The notes beneath the pieces were generated by a model that searched no databases, was not told the DNA's origin, and saw only the letters and a program-made list of their open reading frames with translations. A stretch of DNA of 64,000 bases from Roseobacter weihaiensis (GTDB lineage Bacteria; Pseudomonadota; Alphaproteobacteria; Rhodobacterales; Rhodobacteraceae): positions 327,063 to 391,062 of the forward strand of contig NZ_JACNMO010000002.1 in assembly GCF_020622345.1 (NCBI RefSeq), given 5' to 3'. The position numbers and the translations under genes were made by a program. Shown here one piece after another: positions 9,021 to 20,361 of this stretch (positions are counted from its first letter, which is position 1; each line of letters starts with the position of its first letter).

Positions 9021-10609
9021 CATCGCAGTGGGACGCACTGGCAAAACGTTTCTCAAAGATCAAGGGTCGCACGATCCTGTCGCTGTTTGAGGATGCCGGG
9101 CGGGCACAGAACTTCAGTGCGCAGACCGGCGACATGCTGTTGGACTATTCCAAGACCAACCTGGATGCCGAGACGCTGGATATGCTCGGCGCGCTTGTCG
9201 AGGCCGCAGGCGTGGCCGAGAAACGCGCGGCGATGTTTTCCGGTGCCCCGATCAACGACACCGAAGGACGGGCGGTCCTGCATACGGCGCTGCGCAATCT
9301 TGACGGGGCCCCGATCGACGTCGGGGGCCGCGATGTGATGCCCGGTGTTCTGGCCACGCTGGCCCGGATGCGGGACTTTGCCGACAAGATCCGCAACAGT
9401 GAGATTACGGATGTCGTGAACATCGGCATCGGCGGCTCTGATCTGGGGCCTGCGATGGCGGTCGAGGCGCTCAGCCCCTATCACGACGGGCCGCGCTGTC
9501 ACTTTGTCTCGAACGTGGATGGCGCGCATATTGCCGACACGCTGCGGGGGCTTGAGGCCAAGAGCACGCTGGTGATTGTCGCCTCCAAGACCTTTACGAC
9601 AATCGAGACCATGACCAACGCGCGCACCGCCCGCGCCTGGATGCAGGATCACGGCGGCGACCCCGGCACACAGTTTGCCGCCCTCTCGACCGCCGACGAT
9701 CTGACCGCCGATTTCGGCATCCCGCCCGCGCAGGTCTTTGGGTTCGAGGATTGGGTTGGCGGGCGCTATTCGGTCTGGGGGCCCATTGGCCTGTCGCTGA
9801 TGATCGCCATCGGCCCCAAGGGGTTCGACGCCTTTCTGCGCGGCGGCCAAGCGATGGACCGGCATTTTCAGGCTGCGGACTGGCGCGACAACCTGTCGGT
9901 GATGCTGGCGCTGGTCGGGCTCTGGCATGCGCAGGTCTGCGGCTACGCCAGCCGCGCGGTCTTGCCTTACGATCAGCGGCTGTCGAAACTGCCGGATTAC
10001 CTGCAGCAGCTTGAGATGGAATCAAACGGCAAGAGCGTGCAGATGGGCGGCGAACCCGTCACGGTCGACAGTGGCCCGGTGGTCTGGGGCGCGGCGGGGA
10101 CCAATGGTCAGCACGCCTTCTACCAGCTGCTGCATCAGGGCACGCGGGTGGTGCCTTGTGAGTTTCTTGTCGCGGCCGAAGGGCATGAGCCTGAGCTGGC
10201 CCATCACCACAAACTGCTGGTTGCCAATTGTCTTGCCCAATCGGAGGCGCTGATGCGGGGCCGCTCGCTGACGGAGGCGCGCGCCAAGATGCAAGCCGCA
10301 GGGTTCAAGGGGGATGCGCTGGAGCGTCAGGCCCGCCACCGCGTCTTTGCGGGCAACCGGCCCTCTGTCACTCTGGTCTACCCCCGGCTCGATCCCTTCA
10401 CGCTGGGCCAGATCATCGCGCTTTATGAGCACCGCGTCTTTGTCGAAGGCGTCATCCTGGGCATCAATTCCTTCGATCAATGGGGGGTTGAACTGGGCAA
10501 GGAACTGGCCACCTCGTTGCAGCCCGTGATCGAGGGCCGCAAGGATACCGCAGGCAAGGACGGCTCCACCGCGCAGCTGGTAGACTACATCCTGCGCCAC
10601 GCGGGCTGA
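9008..10609 (+). CDS. pgi: Glucose-6-phosphate isomerase (TTG start, overlaps pgl)
   Basis: A 533-residue phosphoglucose isomerase interconverting glucose 6-phosphate and fructose 6-phosphate. Signatures include [11 protein letters not shown], the VASKTFTT segment, and near the C-terminus [10 protein letters not shown]. The chosen start is the TTG at 9008, preceded at a suitable distance by gaaggac; it gives the expected N-terminus and places the start inside the last four codons of pgl. No in-frame ATG gives a better full-length product. It ends convergently with the thioesterase gene, two bases apart. Together with zwf and pgl it lets fructose-derived carbon cycle back into the Entner-Doudoroff route. 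Confidence 0.96.
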   Translation: MGSLTSQWDALAKRFSKIKGRTILSLFEDAGRAQNFSAQTGDMLLDYSKTNLDAETLDMLGALVEAAGVAEKRAAMFSGAPINDTEGRAVLHTALRNLDGAPIDVGGRDVMPGVLATLARMRDFADKIRNSEITDVVNIGIGGSDLGPAMAVEALSPYHDGPRCHFVSNVDGAHIADTLRGLEAKSTLVIVASKTFTTIETMTNARTARAWMQDHGGDPGTQFAALSTADDLTADFGIPPAQVFGFEDWVGGRYSVWGPIGLSLMIAIGPKGFDAFLRGGQAMDRHFQAADWRDNLSVMLALVGLWHAQVCGYASRAVLPYDQRLSKLPDYLQQLEMESNGKSVQMGGEPVTVDSGPVVWGAAGTNGQHAFYQLLHQGTRVVPCEFLVAAEGHEPELAHHHKLLVANCLAQSEALMRGRSLTEARAKMQAAGFKGDALERQARHRVFAGNRPSVTLVYPRLDPFTLGQIIALYEHRVFVEGVILGINSFDQWGVELGKELATSLQPVIEGRKDTAGKDGSTAQLVDYILRHAG

Positions 10610-10611
10610 CC

Positions 10612-11094
10612 TCAGGCTTCGGGCTGTGCCCCGTCCACGCGCATGAAGCGGTCACGGACAGCCTCGGGGATCGGATAGCGCCCCGACCCATCCTGTCGAA
10701 GCAGCACCAGCACACAGTCAAAGGTGGCGCGCTTTTGCCCATCGGACCAGAGTTCCTGGTGCAAGGTAAAGGAGGTGTTGCGAAAGGCCGCGCACCCGCA
10801 GGTCACCACGTATTTCTCATCCATCAGCATCTCCTGGATGTAGTGGATTGTCCCCGAGCGGATCACGATGCGTGGCCCAGTCTCGCCGCCCAGATTGCGC
10901 GAAAGACCGCAGATTTGGGTGTATTTCACGCGCAGGCGTTCGAACCACTGCAGATAGACCGCGTTGTTCACATGGCAGAGCGCGTCAAGTTCGGAAAAGC
11001 GCACCTGATCGGCCATCGCCAGCGGGGCAGGCGGGGCGATGCCAAGCTCTGATTGCGCCTCGGGGGAGAGCGGGGTGTGATAAAGAAGCGTCAT
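10612..11094 (-). CDS. Acyl-CoA thioesterase, 4HBT hotdog family
   Basis: A 160-residue hotdog-fold protein of the 4-hydroxybenzoyl-CoA thioesterase family, expected to hydrolyse an acyl-CoA. The catalytic-region pattern ELDALCHVNNAVYLQWFE (near residues 34-51), with Asp followed by HVNN, is characteristic. The start at 11094 is preferred over an upstream ATG that would add twelve arginine-rich residues. The neighbouring acyl-CoA ligase is divergent, so the two may work on related acyl-CoA pools. The substrate is unknown. Confidence 0.85.
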   Translation of the reverse strand: MTLLYHTPLSPEAQSELGIAPPAPLAMADQVRFSELDALCHVNNAVYLQWFERLRVKYTQICGLSRNLGGETGPRIVIRSGTIHYIQEMLMDEKYVVTCGCAAFRNTSFTLHQELWSDGQKRATFDCVLVLLRQDGSGRYPIPEAVRDRFMRVDGAQPEA

Positions 11095-11188
11095 AACGCA
11101 GGCTCTACCCCGCGGCTTCAGGCTTGCCAAGCCTTGCGCTGAGCCCCTCGACGTTGCACGCTGGCGGGATCTTTGGGAGGAGACTGCG

Positions 11189-12808
11189 ATGCTGGGTCAG
11201 ATGATGACGACCCCCTTGTTGATTTCGTCGCTGGTTGAGCATGCGGAACGTTACCATGCGCAAACGGCGATCACCTCGGTCAACACCGGCGGCGGCGTGG
11301 AAGAGACCACCTGGGGGCAGGTGGGCCGCAATGCGCGCAAGCTGGCCTCGGCGCTGCACGGGCTGGGGCTTTCTCCGCAGGCGCGTTGTGGCACCATCGC
11401 CTGGAACAACCGGCGCCATCTGGAAGTGTATTTTGCCACCTCGGGTGCCGGGTTTGTCTGCCATACCATCAATCCGCGCCTTTTTCCCGAGCAGCTGGTC
11501 TACATCATCAATCATGCCGAAGATGATGTTCTGTTTATCGACAGCACCTTTGTGCCGCTGGTTGCCGCAATTCGCGATCAGCTGAGTACGCTCAAGCACA
11601 TCGTGCTGATGGAGGCTGACATCGGCGATGCCGCCGGCCACCTGCCCGAGATCATACCCTACGAGGTCTTGCTGGCGCGTGGCGATGACGGTTACGACTG
11701 GCCGGTCTTTGATGAGCTGACGGCCTCCAGCCTGTGCTACACCTCGGGCACCACCGGCCATCCCAAGGGCGTGCTGTTCTCCCATCGCTCCACGGTGCTG
11801 CACAGCATGGCGCTCAATCTGAAGGACAGCGCGGGGTTTTCGGCCATGGATGTGGTGCTGCCCGTGGTGCCGATGTTTCATGTCAATGCCTGGGGGTCGC
11901 CCTATGCCTGCGCGATGGTCGGATCAGCGATGGTGCTGCCGGGGCCCGGTCTGGATGGGGCGTCGCTGGTGGCGCTGATCGACCGCTACAAGGTCTCCGT
12001 TGCCTTGGGGGTGCCCACGATCTGGCTCGGGCTGCTGGCGGCGGCGCGCGACTGCGGAACCCGGCTCGGCAGCCTGAAACGGACCATTGTTGGCGGCTCT
12101 GCCTGTCCACCCTCGATGATGACAGCCTTTCGCGAGGAATATGGGATCGAGACGATACATGCCTGGGGAATGACCGAGATGTCGCCCGTGGGCAGCGTGA
12201 ACCAGCCGCTGGCCAAACACCTGTCGATGCCCGCGGCGACGCTGCACCGGCTGCGCGAAAACCAGGGACGGCCCCCCTGGGGGGTCGAACTGGCGCTGGT
12301 GGGCGAAAACGGTAACCGCCTGCCGGAGGACGGCAAGACCCAGGGCGACCTGCTGGTGCGGGGGCATTTCATTCTGGAGGCGTATTTCCACATGAGCACG
12401 GAGGAGACGCTGCAAGACGGCTGGTTCAACACCGGTGACGTTGCGACGATTGATGCAGACGGGTACCTGACGATCATGGATCGGTCGAAAGACATCATCA
12501 AATCGGGCGGTGAATGGATCAGTTCGGTGGCGCTGGAGAACATCGCCATTGCCCACCCTGCGTTGGCAGATGCGGCGGTCATTGGCGTGGCCCACCCCAA
12601 ATGGGACGAGCGGCCCGTGCTGGTCGCGGTGGCGGCCCCTGAACAAGAGCCTACAGAGACAGAAGTGCTGCATATCTTCGAGGGTAAAATCGCGCATTGG
12701 CAGATCCCGGACCGGGTGGTCTTTGCCGAAAGCCTGCCACGCAACGCCACGGGCAAGGTGCTCAAGCGCGACCTACGTGAAACCTATAAGTCACTCCTCA
12801 CATCGTAA
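11189..12808 (+). CDS. Acyl-CoA synthetase (fatty-acyl/medium-chain type)
   Basis: A 539-residue AMP-forming ligase of the ANL superfamily that activates a fatty or aromatic acid to its CoA thioester. The AMP-binding motif is YTSGTTGHPKGVLFSH near residues 185-200. The downstream motif GWFNTGDVATIDADGYLTIMDRSKDIIKSGGEWI and the C-terminal lysine motif NATGKVLKRDLRE are both present in pieces of expected spacing. A strong ribosome-binding site (gggaggag) precedes the ATG. It resembles long/medium-chain ligases of the AlkK/FadD3-like group, but chain length cannot be read from sequence. It is divergent from a thioesterase. Confidence 0.92.
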   Translation: MLGQMMTTPLLISSLVEHAERYHAQTAITSVNTGGGVEETTWGQVGRNARKLASALHGLGLSPQARCGTIAWNNRRHLEVYFATSGAGFVCHTINPRLFPEQLVYIINHAEDDVLFIDSTFVPLVAAIRDQLSTLKHIVLMEADIGDAAGHLPEIIPYEVLLARGDDGYDWPVFDELTASSLCYTSGTTGHPKGVLFSHRSTVLHSMALNLKDSAGFSAMDVVLPVVPMFHVNAWGSPYACAMVGSAMVLPGPGLDGASLVALIDRYKVSVALGVPTIWLGLLAAARDCGTRLGSLKRTIVGGSACPPSMMTAFREEYGIETIHAWGMTEMSPVGSVNQPLAKHLSMPAATLHRLRENQGRPPWGVELALVGENGNRLPEDGKTQGDLLVRGHFILEAYFHMSTEETLQDGWFNTGDVATIDADGYLTIMDRSKDIIKSGGEWISSVALENIAIAHPALADAAVIGVAHPKWDERPVLVAVAAPEQEPTETEVLHIFEGKIAHWQIPDRVVFAESLPRNATGKVLKRDLRETYKSLLTS

Positions 12809-12885
12809 AACCGTTTTAATCTCTTTTCGGTAGACCGACGCGAACCGGCGGAGCATAACTACCGCATAGCGAGAGGAGATTTGAC

Positions 12886-13338
12886 GTGAAATCGATAGCC
12901 CTGTGCCTGACGGCAACCCTGGCCCTGACTGCCCCCGTTGCCGCCTCAGCAGGACCTGATCGCTTATCGATCCTGTTGGGCTCAAACCACGTCAATGCGA
13001 CGCGGAGCTTTCAGGAATTCAACCCCGGTGTCTTTCTCACGTGGGAGCGACAGCTGAACTACAGCGTTGGCCTCTACTACAACAGCTACAAAGAGATTTC
13101 GGCGCTGGCCTCCGTTGGCTACGACTACGAGGTCGCAACGGATTTTGATGTCGGCGCGTTCTTCGCGCTGGCGATCTACCCTGGGGACGGGGACGAATTC
13201 CGGTACTCTGCCGGCGACCTCGTTCCGCTGGCCGGGCTTCAGGCGCGCTACAAGAATGTCTTTGTGCAATTCATCCCGGCAGACGGCGACTCCCTGGATG
13301 CGCTTTTCACCTTTGGTCTGACCTTTGAGCTGAACTGA
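12886..13338 (+). CDS. Small exported protein, probable outer-membrane beta-barrel
   Basis: A 150-residue protein with a clear Sec signal peptide at residues 1-22 (ending VAASAG). The mature part alternates aromatic and polar residues (VGLYYNSYKE, VGYDYEVATDFDVGAFFALAIY) and ends with FTFGLTFELN, a pattern of short transmembrane beta-strands with a terminal aromatic-rich strand. This suggests a small eight-stranded barrel or a periplasmic beta-sandwich. GTG start with gagaggag upstream. No specific family recognised; it stands alone before tRNA-Gly. Confidence 0.65.
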   Translation: MKSIALCLTATLALTAPVAASAGPDRLSILLGSNHVNATRSFQEFNPGVFLTWERQLNYSVGLYYNSYKEISALASVGYDYEVATDFDVGAFFALAIYPGDGDEFRYSAGDLVPLAGLQARYKNVFVQFIPADGDSLDALFTFGLTFELN

Positions 13339-13355
13339 TCCGCAAGGCGTTGTGT

Positions 13356-13429
13356 TGGAGCGGGTAACGGGAATCGAACCCGTAACTAAAGCTTGGGAAG
13401 CTGCCGTGATACCTTTTCACCATACCCGC
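13356..13429 (-). tRNA. tRNA-Gly (anticodon CCC)
   Basis: On the minus strand the 74 bases fold as a complete tRNA with an encoded CCA end. The acceptor GCGGGTA pairs with TACCCGC, the D arm is GTGA/TCAC, the anticodon loop is TTCCCAA (anticodon CCC, glycine), and the T arm carries the TTCGATT loop. The anticodon stem has one mismatch and one G-U pair, as in other alphaproteobacterial tRNA-Gly(CCC) genes. Confidence 0.95.
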
Positions 13430-13471
13430 AACATGCGTTCGAATATGGTCTGACCGGGCGGGCGTCAAGGA

Positions 13472-14326
13472 TTATTGCGCAGCCGGGACGCGGGCGGTGA
13501 CAAAGTTGATCTCTGCGGGGACCTGCAGACCGTCCGCCGTGGTGAAAACCTCGAAAGCCTCGGCAACAAGATCGGTAATCCTGTCCGCATCTGCCCGGTC
13601 GCCGCCAAAGTGTTCTAGCGTCCGTGATGCGGGGCCAAGGCATGTTGCGGTCTCAGCAATCTCGGCAACTGTGCCTGGCGGCGTCAGAGAAATCTCTGTC
13701 GGGCAGACGTCAATCGCGTAAAAACCTGCCGCCTGCAGGATATTGCTGACCCGGGCAGGGTCACGAAAGGCAAACGGGCCGGGGTCATCCGGATCAACCT
13801 TTGGAGGGGCTCCAAGATGCATCTTTGCGGCCCGCGCGGGGACGGTGAACCACGGGTTGTTCTCGATGGTGCCCCAACAGGCAAATGAAACATGAGCATC
13901 AGGCTTTAGAAATTTGATTATATTTAGAAAAGCGGATTTTGGATCAGGAAAAAACATCACCCCAAAACGCGATATCAAACGGTCAAACTCTTCTCCATCA
14001 AATCCGTAGCTGGCCGCATCAGCGTCGATAAAACGCAGGCCTTTGATGCCGCGCGCGCGATCTCTGGCAAGCGCGAGCATGGTTGATGAGATATCTGCCC
14101 CGACCGCGAGGCCGGTCTCCCCCAAGGATCGCCGGGCACGGATCGTGCTGTCGCCCGTCCCGCAGCCAATGTCCAACACAGTCTGGCCGGGCTGCAAATC
14201 GGCCCGTGCCAGAACGCCCTCCAGAACCGGGGCCATCAAGGCATCAAGGAAGCGTTGCTGCCGGACCCAGACCTCACCCGCCTCACCCGTCCAGAAGGCC
14301 GCCTGATCGGAGGGCGCGACGCTCAT
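13472..14326 (-). CDS. Class I SAM-dependent methyltransferase
   Basis: A 284-residue Rossmann-fold methyltransferase. Motif I is VLDIGCGTGDSTIRA near residues 49-63, followed by VGADISSTML (motif II) and the acidic loop FIDADAASYGF. It resembles ubiquinone/menaquinone-type and small-molecule methyltransferases; the acceptor is unknown. Its start overlaps the stop of the RACo-like gene by four bases (ATGA), so the two genes are co-transcribed and probably coupled. This pairing could mean a link to corrinoid-dependent methyl transfer, but the protein itself is an ordinary SAM enzyme. Confidence 0.85.
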   Translation of the reverse strand: MSVAPSDQAAFWTGEAGEVWVRQQRFLDALMAPVLEGVLARADLQPGQTVLDIGCGTGDSTIRARRSLGETGLAVGADISSTMLALARDRARGIKGLRFIDADAASYGFDGEEFDRLISRFGVMFFPDPKSAFLNIIKFLKPDAHVSFACWGTIENNPWFTVPARAAKMHLGAPPKVDPDDPGPFAFRDPARVSNILQAAGFYAIDVCPTEISLTPPGTVAEIAETATCLGPASRTLEHFGGDRADADRITDLVAEAFEVFTTADGLQVPAEINFVTARVPAAQ

Positions 14327-16368
14327 GCCCGGCGTCGCCGTCGCCGCCCGCCGGTCGCACCGTCATCACCGCCGCCGGTGTTGAAGGTGTCGTCGGGCAG
14401 GCTCACGATGGACCGCAGGATCGGAAAGGGCTCCACGGCGTTGGGAATGGCGGACGCGTTGACGAAATGCTCCTGAAAGCGCGGTTCAATCGCGGTTTCA
14501 ATCTTGTGAATGGCGCTGACGGTTGCCTCGATCTCGGCGCGCGCGGTGGTATTGAGCAGGGCGATCCGGGCCCCGGTTCCGGCCGCATTGCCGGCGGAGG
14601 TGACCTTGTCGAGGGGGGCGTCCGGGATCATCCCCAAAACCATGGCATGTTTGGGCGAGATATGCGCCCCGAAAGCACCGGCCAGCACGACGCGGTCGAC
14701 CGTATCGACCCCGAATTTGTCCATCAGCAGGCGCGCCCCGGAATAAAGCGCTGCTTTGGCCATCTGGATCTCGCGGATATCGCGGTTGGTGATGGTGATC
14801 CGGGGGCCGCCCTCTGCGGTGGCGTCATAAACCAGATAGGAGTAGGTGCGCCCATCCAGAAAGCACCGCGCGCTGCCGGTCTGCTCGGGCGCACCGATCA
14901 GGCCCGGTGCATCGACGATGCCGTTGATCCGCATCTCGGCGACCATCTCGATGATGCCGGAACCACAGATGCCGGTGATGCCTGACGGGCCCACCTCAGC
15001 CGCGAACGCAGGATCATCGGACCACAGATCACAGCCGATCACCTTGAAGCGCGGTTCCTTGGTCACCGGATCAATCTCCACCCGCTCGATGGCACCGGGG
15101 GCCGCGCGCTGACCGGAGCTGATCTGCGCCCCCTCGAAAGCGGGCCCGGTCGGGGAGGAACAGGCCAGCACTTTTTCGCGGTTGCCCAGCAGGATTTCCG
15201 CGTTGGTGCCCACATCCACGACCAGCACCAGGTCCTCCGATTTGTCCGGCGCCTCGGAGAGCGCGACCGCCGCGGCATCGGCACCTACATGCCCCGCGAT
15301 GCAGGGCAAGAGGTAAATCCGCGCCGAGGGGTGAATGTTGAGATCCAGATCATCGGCGCGCAGCCTTAGCGCGTTGTTGGTGGTCAGGGCAAACGGCGCC
15401 TGACCCAGCTCAAAGGGGTCGATCCCCAAAAAGAGGTGGTGCATCACCGGGTTGCAGACAAAGACGGCATCCACGATGAGGTCCTTGTCGATCTCCGCCT
15501 CCGCCGCGATCTGGGTAAAGAGGCCACACATGCCTTCGCGTACGGCGCGGGTCATCTCATCCGCGCCGCCGGGGTTCATCATCGAATAGCTGACCCGGCT
15601 CATCAGGTCCTCGCCAAAGCGGATTTGCGGGTTCATCACACCGGAGGAGGCCAGCACCTCCCCGGTTTGCAGGTCACACAGATGTGCCGCAATGGTGGTG
15701 GAGCCGAGATCGACCGCGAGGCCGTAGACGGTGCCGTCATAATACCCCGGCCAGATGCTCATGATGCGAGGCGTGTTTTCCGCATCGCCCAGATGCACCG
15801 CCACGGTGACCTTCCAGCCGCCCTTGCGCAGAATGGGCTGCATCTTTTGCAGAATGTGCAAATCCGCCGCGACGTTTTCCAGACCCCATTGCGCCCGCAA
15901 CGCCTCGCGCAGCCGCTCCAGATCGCCGGAAGGGTCATGCATGTCGGGCTCGGCCACCTCGACGTAGTAGAGCTTGGTCGAGGGGTCGAGCACGATCTCG
16001 CGCGCTTCGGCCCGTTTGCGCACCACCTGTTTGTGCACCTGGCTTTCGGGGGGCACATCAATGACGACATCGCCCTGCACCGTGGCCTGACACCCCAACC
16101 GCCGACCGTCGATCAGGCCGCGCTTGTCCTTGTAGCGTTGCTCAACCTTGTTCCACGCCGAGAGGGCATCCGCATCGACGGTCACGCCATGTTTGGAAAA
16201 CTCGCCATAGCTTGGCGTGATCTGGCATTTGGAGCAGATGCCGCGACCGCCACAGACCGAATCGAGATCAACCCCCAACTGGCGTGCGGCCGTCAGAATG
16301 GGGGTGCCGGTGGGGAAATGGCCGCGCTTGCCGGAGGGGGTGAATACCACAAGAGGGTCGTTGGTCAT
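14323..16368 (-). CDS. Ferredoxin-ASKHA protein, RACo/RamA-like corrinoid activation ATPase
   Basis: A 681-residue protein with an N-terminal [2Fe-2S] ferredoxin domain (Cys39, Cys45, Cys48, Cys93) followed by a long ASKHA-type ATPase region (DUF4445). The phosphate-binding segment GLAVDLGSTTIAAHLC and the later VVDVGTNAEIL and AGAFGAHISPKHA blocks are visible. Proteins of this build reduce Co(II) corrinoid proteins back to Co(I) at the cost of ATP in corrinoid-dependent methyl transfer. The ATG at 16368 is chosen over a GTG four codons earlier because AAGGTG lies nine bases before it. The C-terminus carries a low-complexity tail, GGGDDGATGG followed by six arginines. No corrinoid protein or MtgB-like methyltransferase gene is adjacent. 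Confidence 0.85.
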   Translation of the reverse strand: MTNDPLVVFTPSGKRGHFPTGTPILTAARQLGVDLDSVCGGRGICSKCQITPSYGEFSKHGVTVDADALSAWNKVEQRYKDKRGLIDGRRLGCQATVQGDVVIDVPPESQVHKQVVRKRAEAREIVLDPSTKLYYVEVAEPDMHDPSGDLERLREALRAQWGLENVAADLHILQKMQPILRKGGWKVTVAVHLGDAENTPRIMSIWPGYYDGTVYGLAVDLGSTTIAAHLCDLQTGEVLASSGVMNPQIRFGEDLMSRVSYSMMNPGGADEMTRAVREGMCGLFTQIAAEAEIDKDLIVDAVFVCNPVMHHLFLGIDPFELGQAPFALTTNNALRLRADDLDLNIHPSARIYLLPCIAGHVGADAAAVALSEAPDKSEDLVLVVDVGTNAEILLGNREKVLACSSPTGPAFEGAQISSGQRAAPGAIERVEIDPVTKEPRFKVIGCDLWSDDPAFAAEVGPSGITGICGSGIIEMVAEMRINGIVDAPGLIGAPEQTGSARCFLDGRTYSYLVYDATAEGGPRITITNRDIREIQMAKAALYSGARLLMDKFGVDTVDRVVLAGAFGAHISPKHAMVLGMIPDAPLDKVTSAGNAAGTGARIALLNTTARAEIEATVSAIHKIETAIEPRFQEHFVNASAIPNAVEPFPILRSIVSLPDDTFNTGGGDDGATGGRRRRRRA

Positions 16369-16489
16369 GGATGCTGTCACCTTAAAAACTCATTGGTCAT
16401 AGGATAGCCTACGATGCCGCGGGCGAGGGCCGATCCGCGTCACATAATGCATCTGGCGCGGCATTCCCTCTTCGTTTTTGTCATAAACT

Positions 16490-17500
16490 TCATGAAGCGG
16501 GTGAGGAGAACCCCTGTGGCACCAGCGCCGGGGACTGATCGCGCGCATGAAAGATGAACCCCAGCGTGTTCAGCAAGAGCTGGGCGGCCAGGATCGAGGT
16601 GCTTCCGGTTGGATCATAATCCGGGGCCACCTCGACCAGATCAAGACCGATGATCGGGTGGGCTTTGGCAACGGCCTGCAACAGCTCCAGCACTTCGTAG
16701 TAGAGAAATCCGCCGTGGCTCGGCGTGCCGGTTCCAGGCGCGATCGACGGGCAAAACGCGTCAATATCGATGGTGATGTAAAGGGGTTTATGTGCCGGGA
16801 TTTTTTCGGCCAGTCCGGTTGTGCCAAGCTGCCGTGCCTGCCGGACCGAGATGATCTCGGAGCCCATGGCGCGCGCATCCGCGTAACCCTCGCGGGCGGT
16901 GGAGCTGACATTGCGAATGCCGATCTGCGTCAGCCCGGTGACAAAGGGCTGCTCTGCCGCGCGCCGCATCGGGTTTCCATGGCCGTGCCGCACGCCATGA
17001 CGTTCATCCACGAAATCCAGATGCGCATCGATTTGCAGGACGTGAAATGGGTCGCCACTGTAAGATCGGCTTCCAAAAGCCTGAATGCAAGGGATATTCA
17101 CTGAGTGGTCGCCGCCAATGACCACGGGCAGCGCCCCGGCCTTCAAGGCCGCGCGCACGCCCTCTTCGATATTGGCGTGGCTTTGCACGGTGTCGGTGTG
17201 GATGATATCCGCATCCCCCATATCGACGATCCGCACCGCTTCGGGCAGGTAGGTGGCGTCATCCTCGTGGTCATAGGCCCCGGCATGTCCAAAGCTAAAG
17301 AGCGTCGAGGCCTCGCGCACGCCGCGCGGGCCAAACCGTGCTCCCGCCCGCCATTGAGTGCCCGCATCAAAGGGCGCGCCCAGAATGGCGGCCTCAGCCT
17401 CAAGGCTCTGCCAGTCTGCGCAGTAGGGCCGCTTGGCAAAGGTGGAAATCCCGACAAAGGGCAGGTCAAGCCTGCCGCTGTCGTACCCGTGCTCTGTCAT
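16490..17500 (-). CDS. Ureohydrolase, agmatinase-type (arginase superfamily)
   Basis: A 336-residue binuclear manganese hydrolase of the arginase/agmatinase family. Metal ligands are in GGDHS (129-133), DAHLD (158-162) and DIDAFCPS (245-252), and the first-ligand region SFGHAGAYD is near 69-77. The substrate loop suggests agmatinase or a guanidino-acid hydrolase rather than arginase, giving urea plus the amine product. The neighbouring gene is the RACo-like protein on the same strand with about 120 bases between, so co-transcription is uncertain. Alternative substrates such as guanidinobutyrate or guanidine cannot be excluded. Confidence 0.88.
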   Translation of the reverse strand: MTEHGYDSGRLDLPFVGISTFAKRPYCADWQSLEAEAAILGAPFDAGTQWRAGARFGPRGVREASTLFSFGHAGAYDHEDDATYLPEAVRIVDMGDADIIHTDTVQSHANIEEGVRAALKAGALPVVIGGDHSVNIPCIQAFGSRSYSGDPFHVLQIDAHLDFVDERHGVRHGHGNPMRRAAEQPFVTGLTQIGIRNVSSTAREGYADARAMGSEIISVRQARQLGTTGLAEKIPAHKPLYITIDIDAFCPSIAPGTGTPSHGGFLYYEVLELLQAVAKAHPIIGLDLVEVAPDYDPTGSTSILAAQLLLNTLGFIFHARDQSPALVPQGFSSPAS

Positions 17501-17657
17501 GCCCTGCCTCCGGTGCGGTGGTTCCCCTCAGCTTTGCGCCTCGCGGCGCTTTTTGGCAATGGCGCGCGCAGGCCCTTGCGATAAAATTTGCCCCTTTCCA
17601 TTTGGCCGGACCCATGAAATAGGAAACTGCCAAATGAACACTCCACCTGCGAGGTAG

Positions 17658-19109
<1,452 letters not shown>

Positions 19110-19159
19110 TGTTTGGTATCAGCAGGATAGATTCTATTCTTCATGTAAGGAGTGCCTCC

Positions 19160-20320
19160 GTGACACCTGCCGCACGCGTCGCCGCTGCCATTGATATACT
19201 GGATGCGATTGCGCAGGGGTTGGCCGCGGAGCAAGCCTTGACCCGGTGGGCGCGTCAAAGCCGTTTTGCAGGCTCCAAGGACCGTGCGGTCGTGCGCGAT
19301 CACGTTTTTGACGTGTTGCGCGTCAAACAGTCTGCGGCGGCTCTGGGCGGCGGTGCGACCGGGCGGGGCCTGATGATCGGGCTGATGCGGTCCCAAGGTA
19401 TCGATCCCGACACCATTTTTACCGGAGAAGGCTACGCGCCAGCGCCGCTCAGCCCCGACGAACAGCGCAGGGCAGACCAGTCCGCGCGGCCCGAAGCAAG
19501 CTGGAACCTGCCGGACTGGCTGATCCCCGAGTTTGAACTCAGCCTTGCAGATCAGGCCCTTGAGACAGCGCAGGCCTTGCAGGGCCGCGCGCCGGTCACC
19601 CTGAGGGTGAGTGCGCGCAAGGCGTCACGCACGGAGGCTGCCAAGAGGCTTGAGGCAGAAGGCATCATAACACGGGATAACCCGCGCGCAGACCACGCGT
19701 TGACCGTGACCGAAGGCGCCCGCAGGATCAGGACTTCCAAGGCCTTTGCCGACGGGCTGGTGGAGTTGCAGGACGCCGCCTCCCAGGCGGTGGTGGAGGG
19801 GCTCCCGCCCGCGCAGACCTGCCTTGATTACTGTGCCGGCGGCGGCGGCAAAGCGCTCGCCCTGGCAGTCCACCCCGAGCGCCGGGTCTTTGCCCATGAC
19901 GTGGACAAGACCCGCATGAAGGACCTGCCCGGGCGCGCCGAGAGGGCAGAGGTTGAGATCAAAGCCCTCAGCCGCGCAGAGGTGACACAGCAGGCCCCCT
20001 TCGATCTGGTGCTCTGCGATGCACCTTGCAGCGGCAGCGGCGCGTGGCGGCGCTCCCCTGGTGGCAAGTGGGCGCTGACGCCCGACCGACTGAAACAGCT
20101 GTGCCATCTCCAACAGGATATCCTTGCACAGGCGGGCAGTCTTGTCCGCCCGGGGGGGTGGTTGATTTATGCGACATGTTCGGTGTTGCGTCGGGAAAAC
20201 GAAGACCAGGTCGAGGCTTTTCTTGCAGCAAACCCAGGCTGGGAGGCGACCCTGCAGCGGCGTTTTGACGTGTCGCCGGATGGGGATGGCTTCTTCACAG
20301 CACACTTGACGCAGGTATAG
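19160..20320 (+). CDS. rsmB: 16S rRNA (cytosine-C5) methyltransferase, RsmB/Sun family
   Basis: A 386-residue RsmB-like RNA methyltransferase with an N-terminal NusB-like helical domain (residues 1-130) and a C-terminal SAM domain. The SAM-binding segment DYCAGGGGKALAL and the catalytic PCSGSGAWRR and TCSVLRREN segments, holding the two cysteines of the NOL1/NOP2/Sun family, are visible. The GTG at 19160 is chosen because aaggag lies seven bases upstream; the open frame continues further 5' but without a ribosome site. Expected to modify 16S rRNA. Confidence 0.9.
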   Translation: MTPAARVAAAIDILDAIAQGLAAEQALTRWARQSRFAGSKDRAVVRDHVFDVLRVKQSAAALGGGATGRGLMIGLMRSQGIDPDTIFTGEGYAPAPLSPDEQRRADQSARPEASWNLPDWLIPEFELSLADQALETAQALQGRAPVTLRVSARKASRTEAAKRLEAEGIITRDNPRADHALTVTEGARRIRTSKAFADGLVELQDAASQAVVEGLPPAQTCLDYCAGGGGKALALAVHPERRVFAHDVDKTRMKDLPGRAERAEVEIKALSRAEVTQQAPFDLVLCDAPCSGSGAWRRSPGGKWALTPDRLKQLCHLQQDILAQAGSLVRPGGWLIYATCSVLRRENEDQVEAFLAANPGWEATLQRRFDVSPDGDGFFTAHLTQV

Positions 20321-20361
20321 CGCAAGCCGTATTCAACTCAAGCGAGCACGGCGGATCGTAG

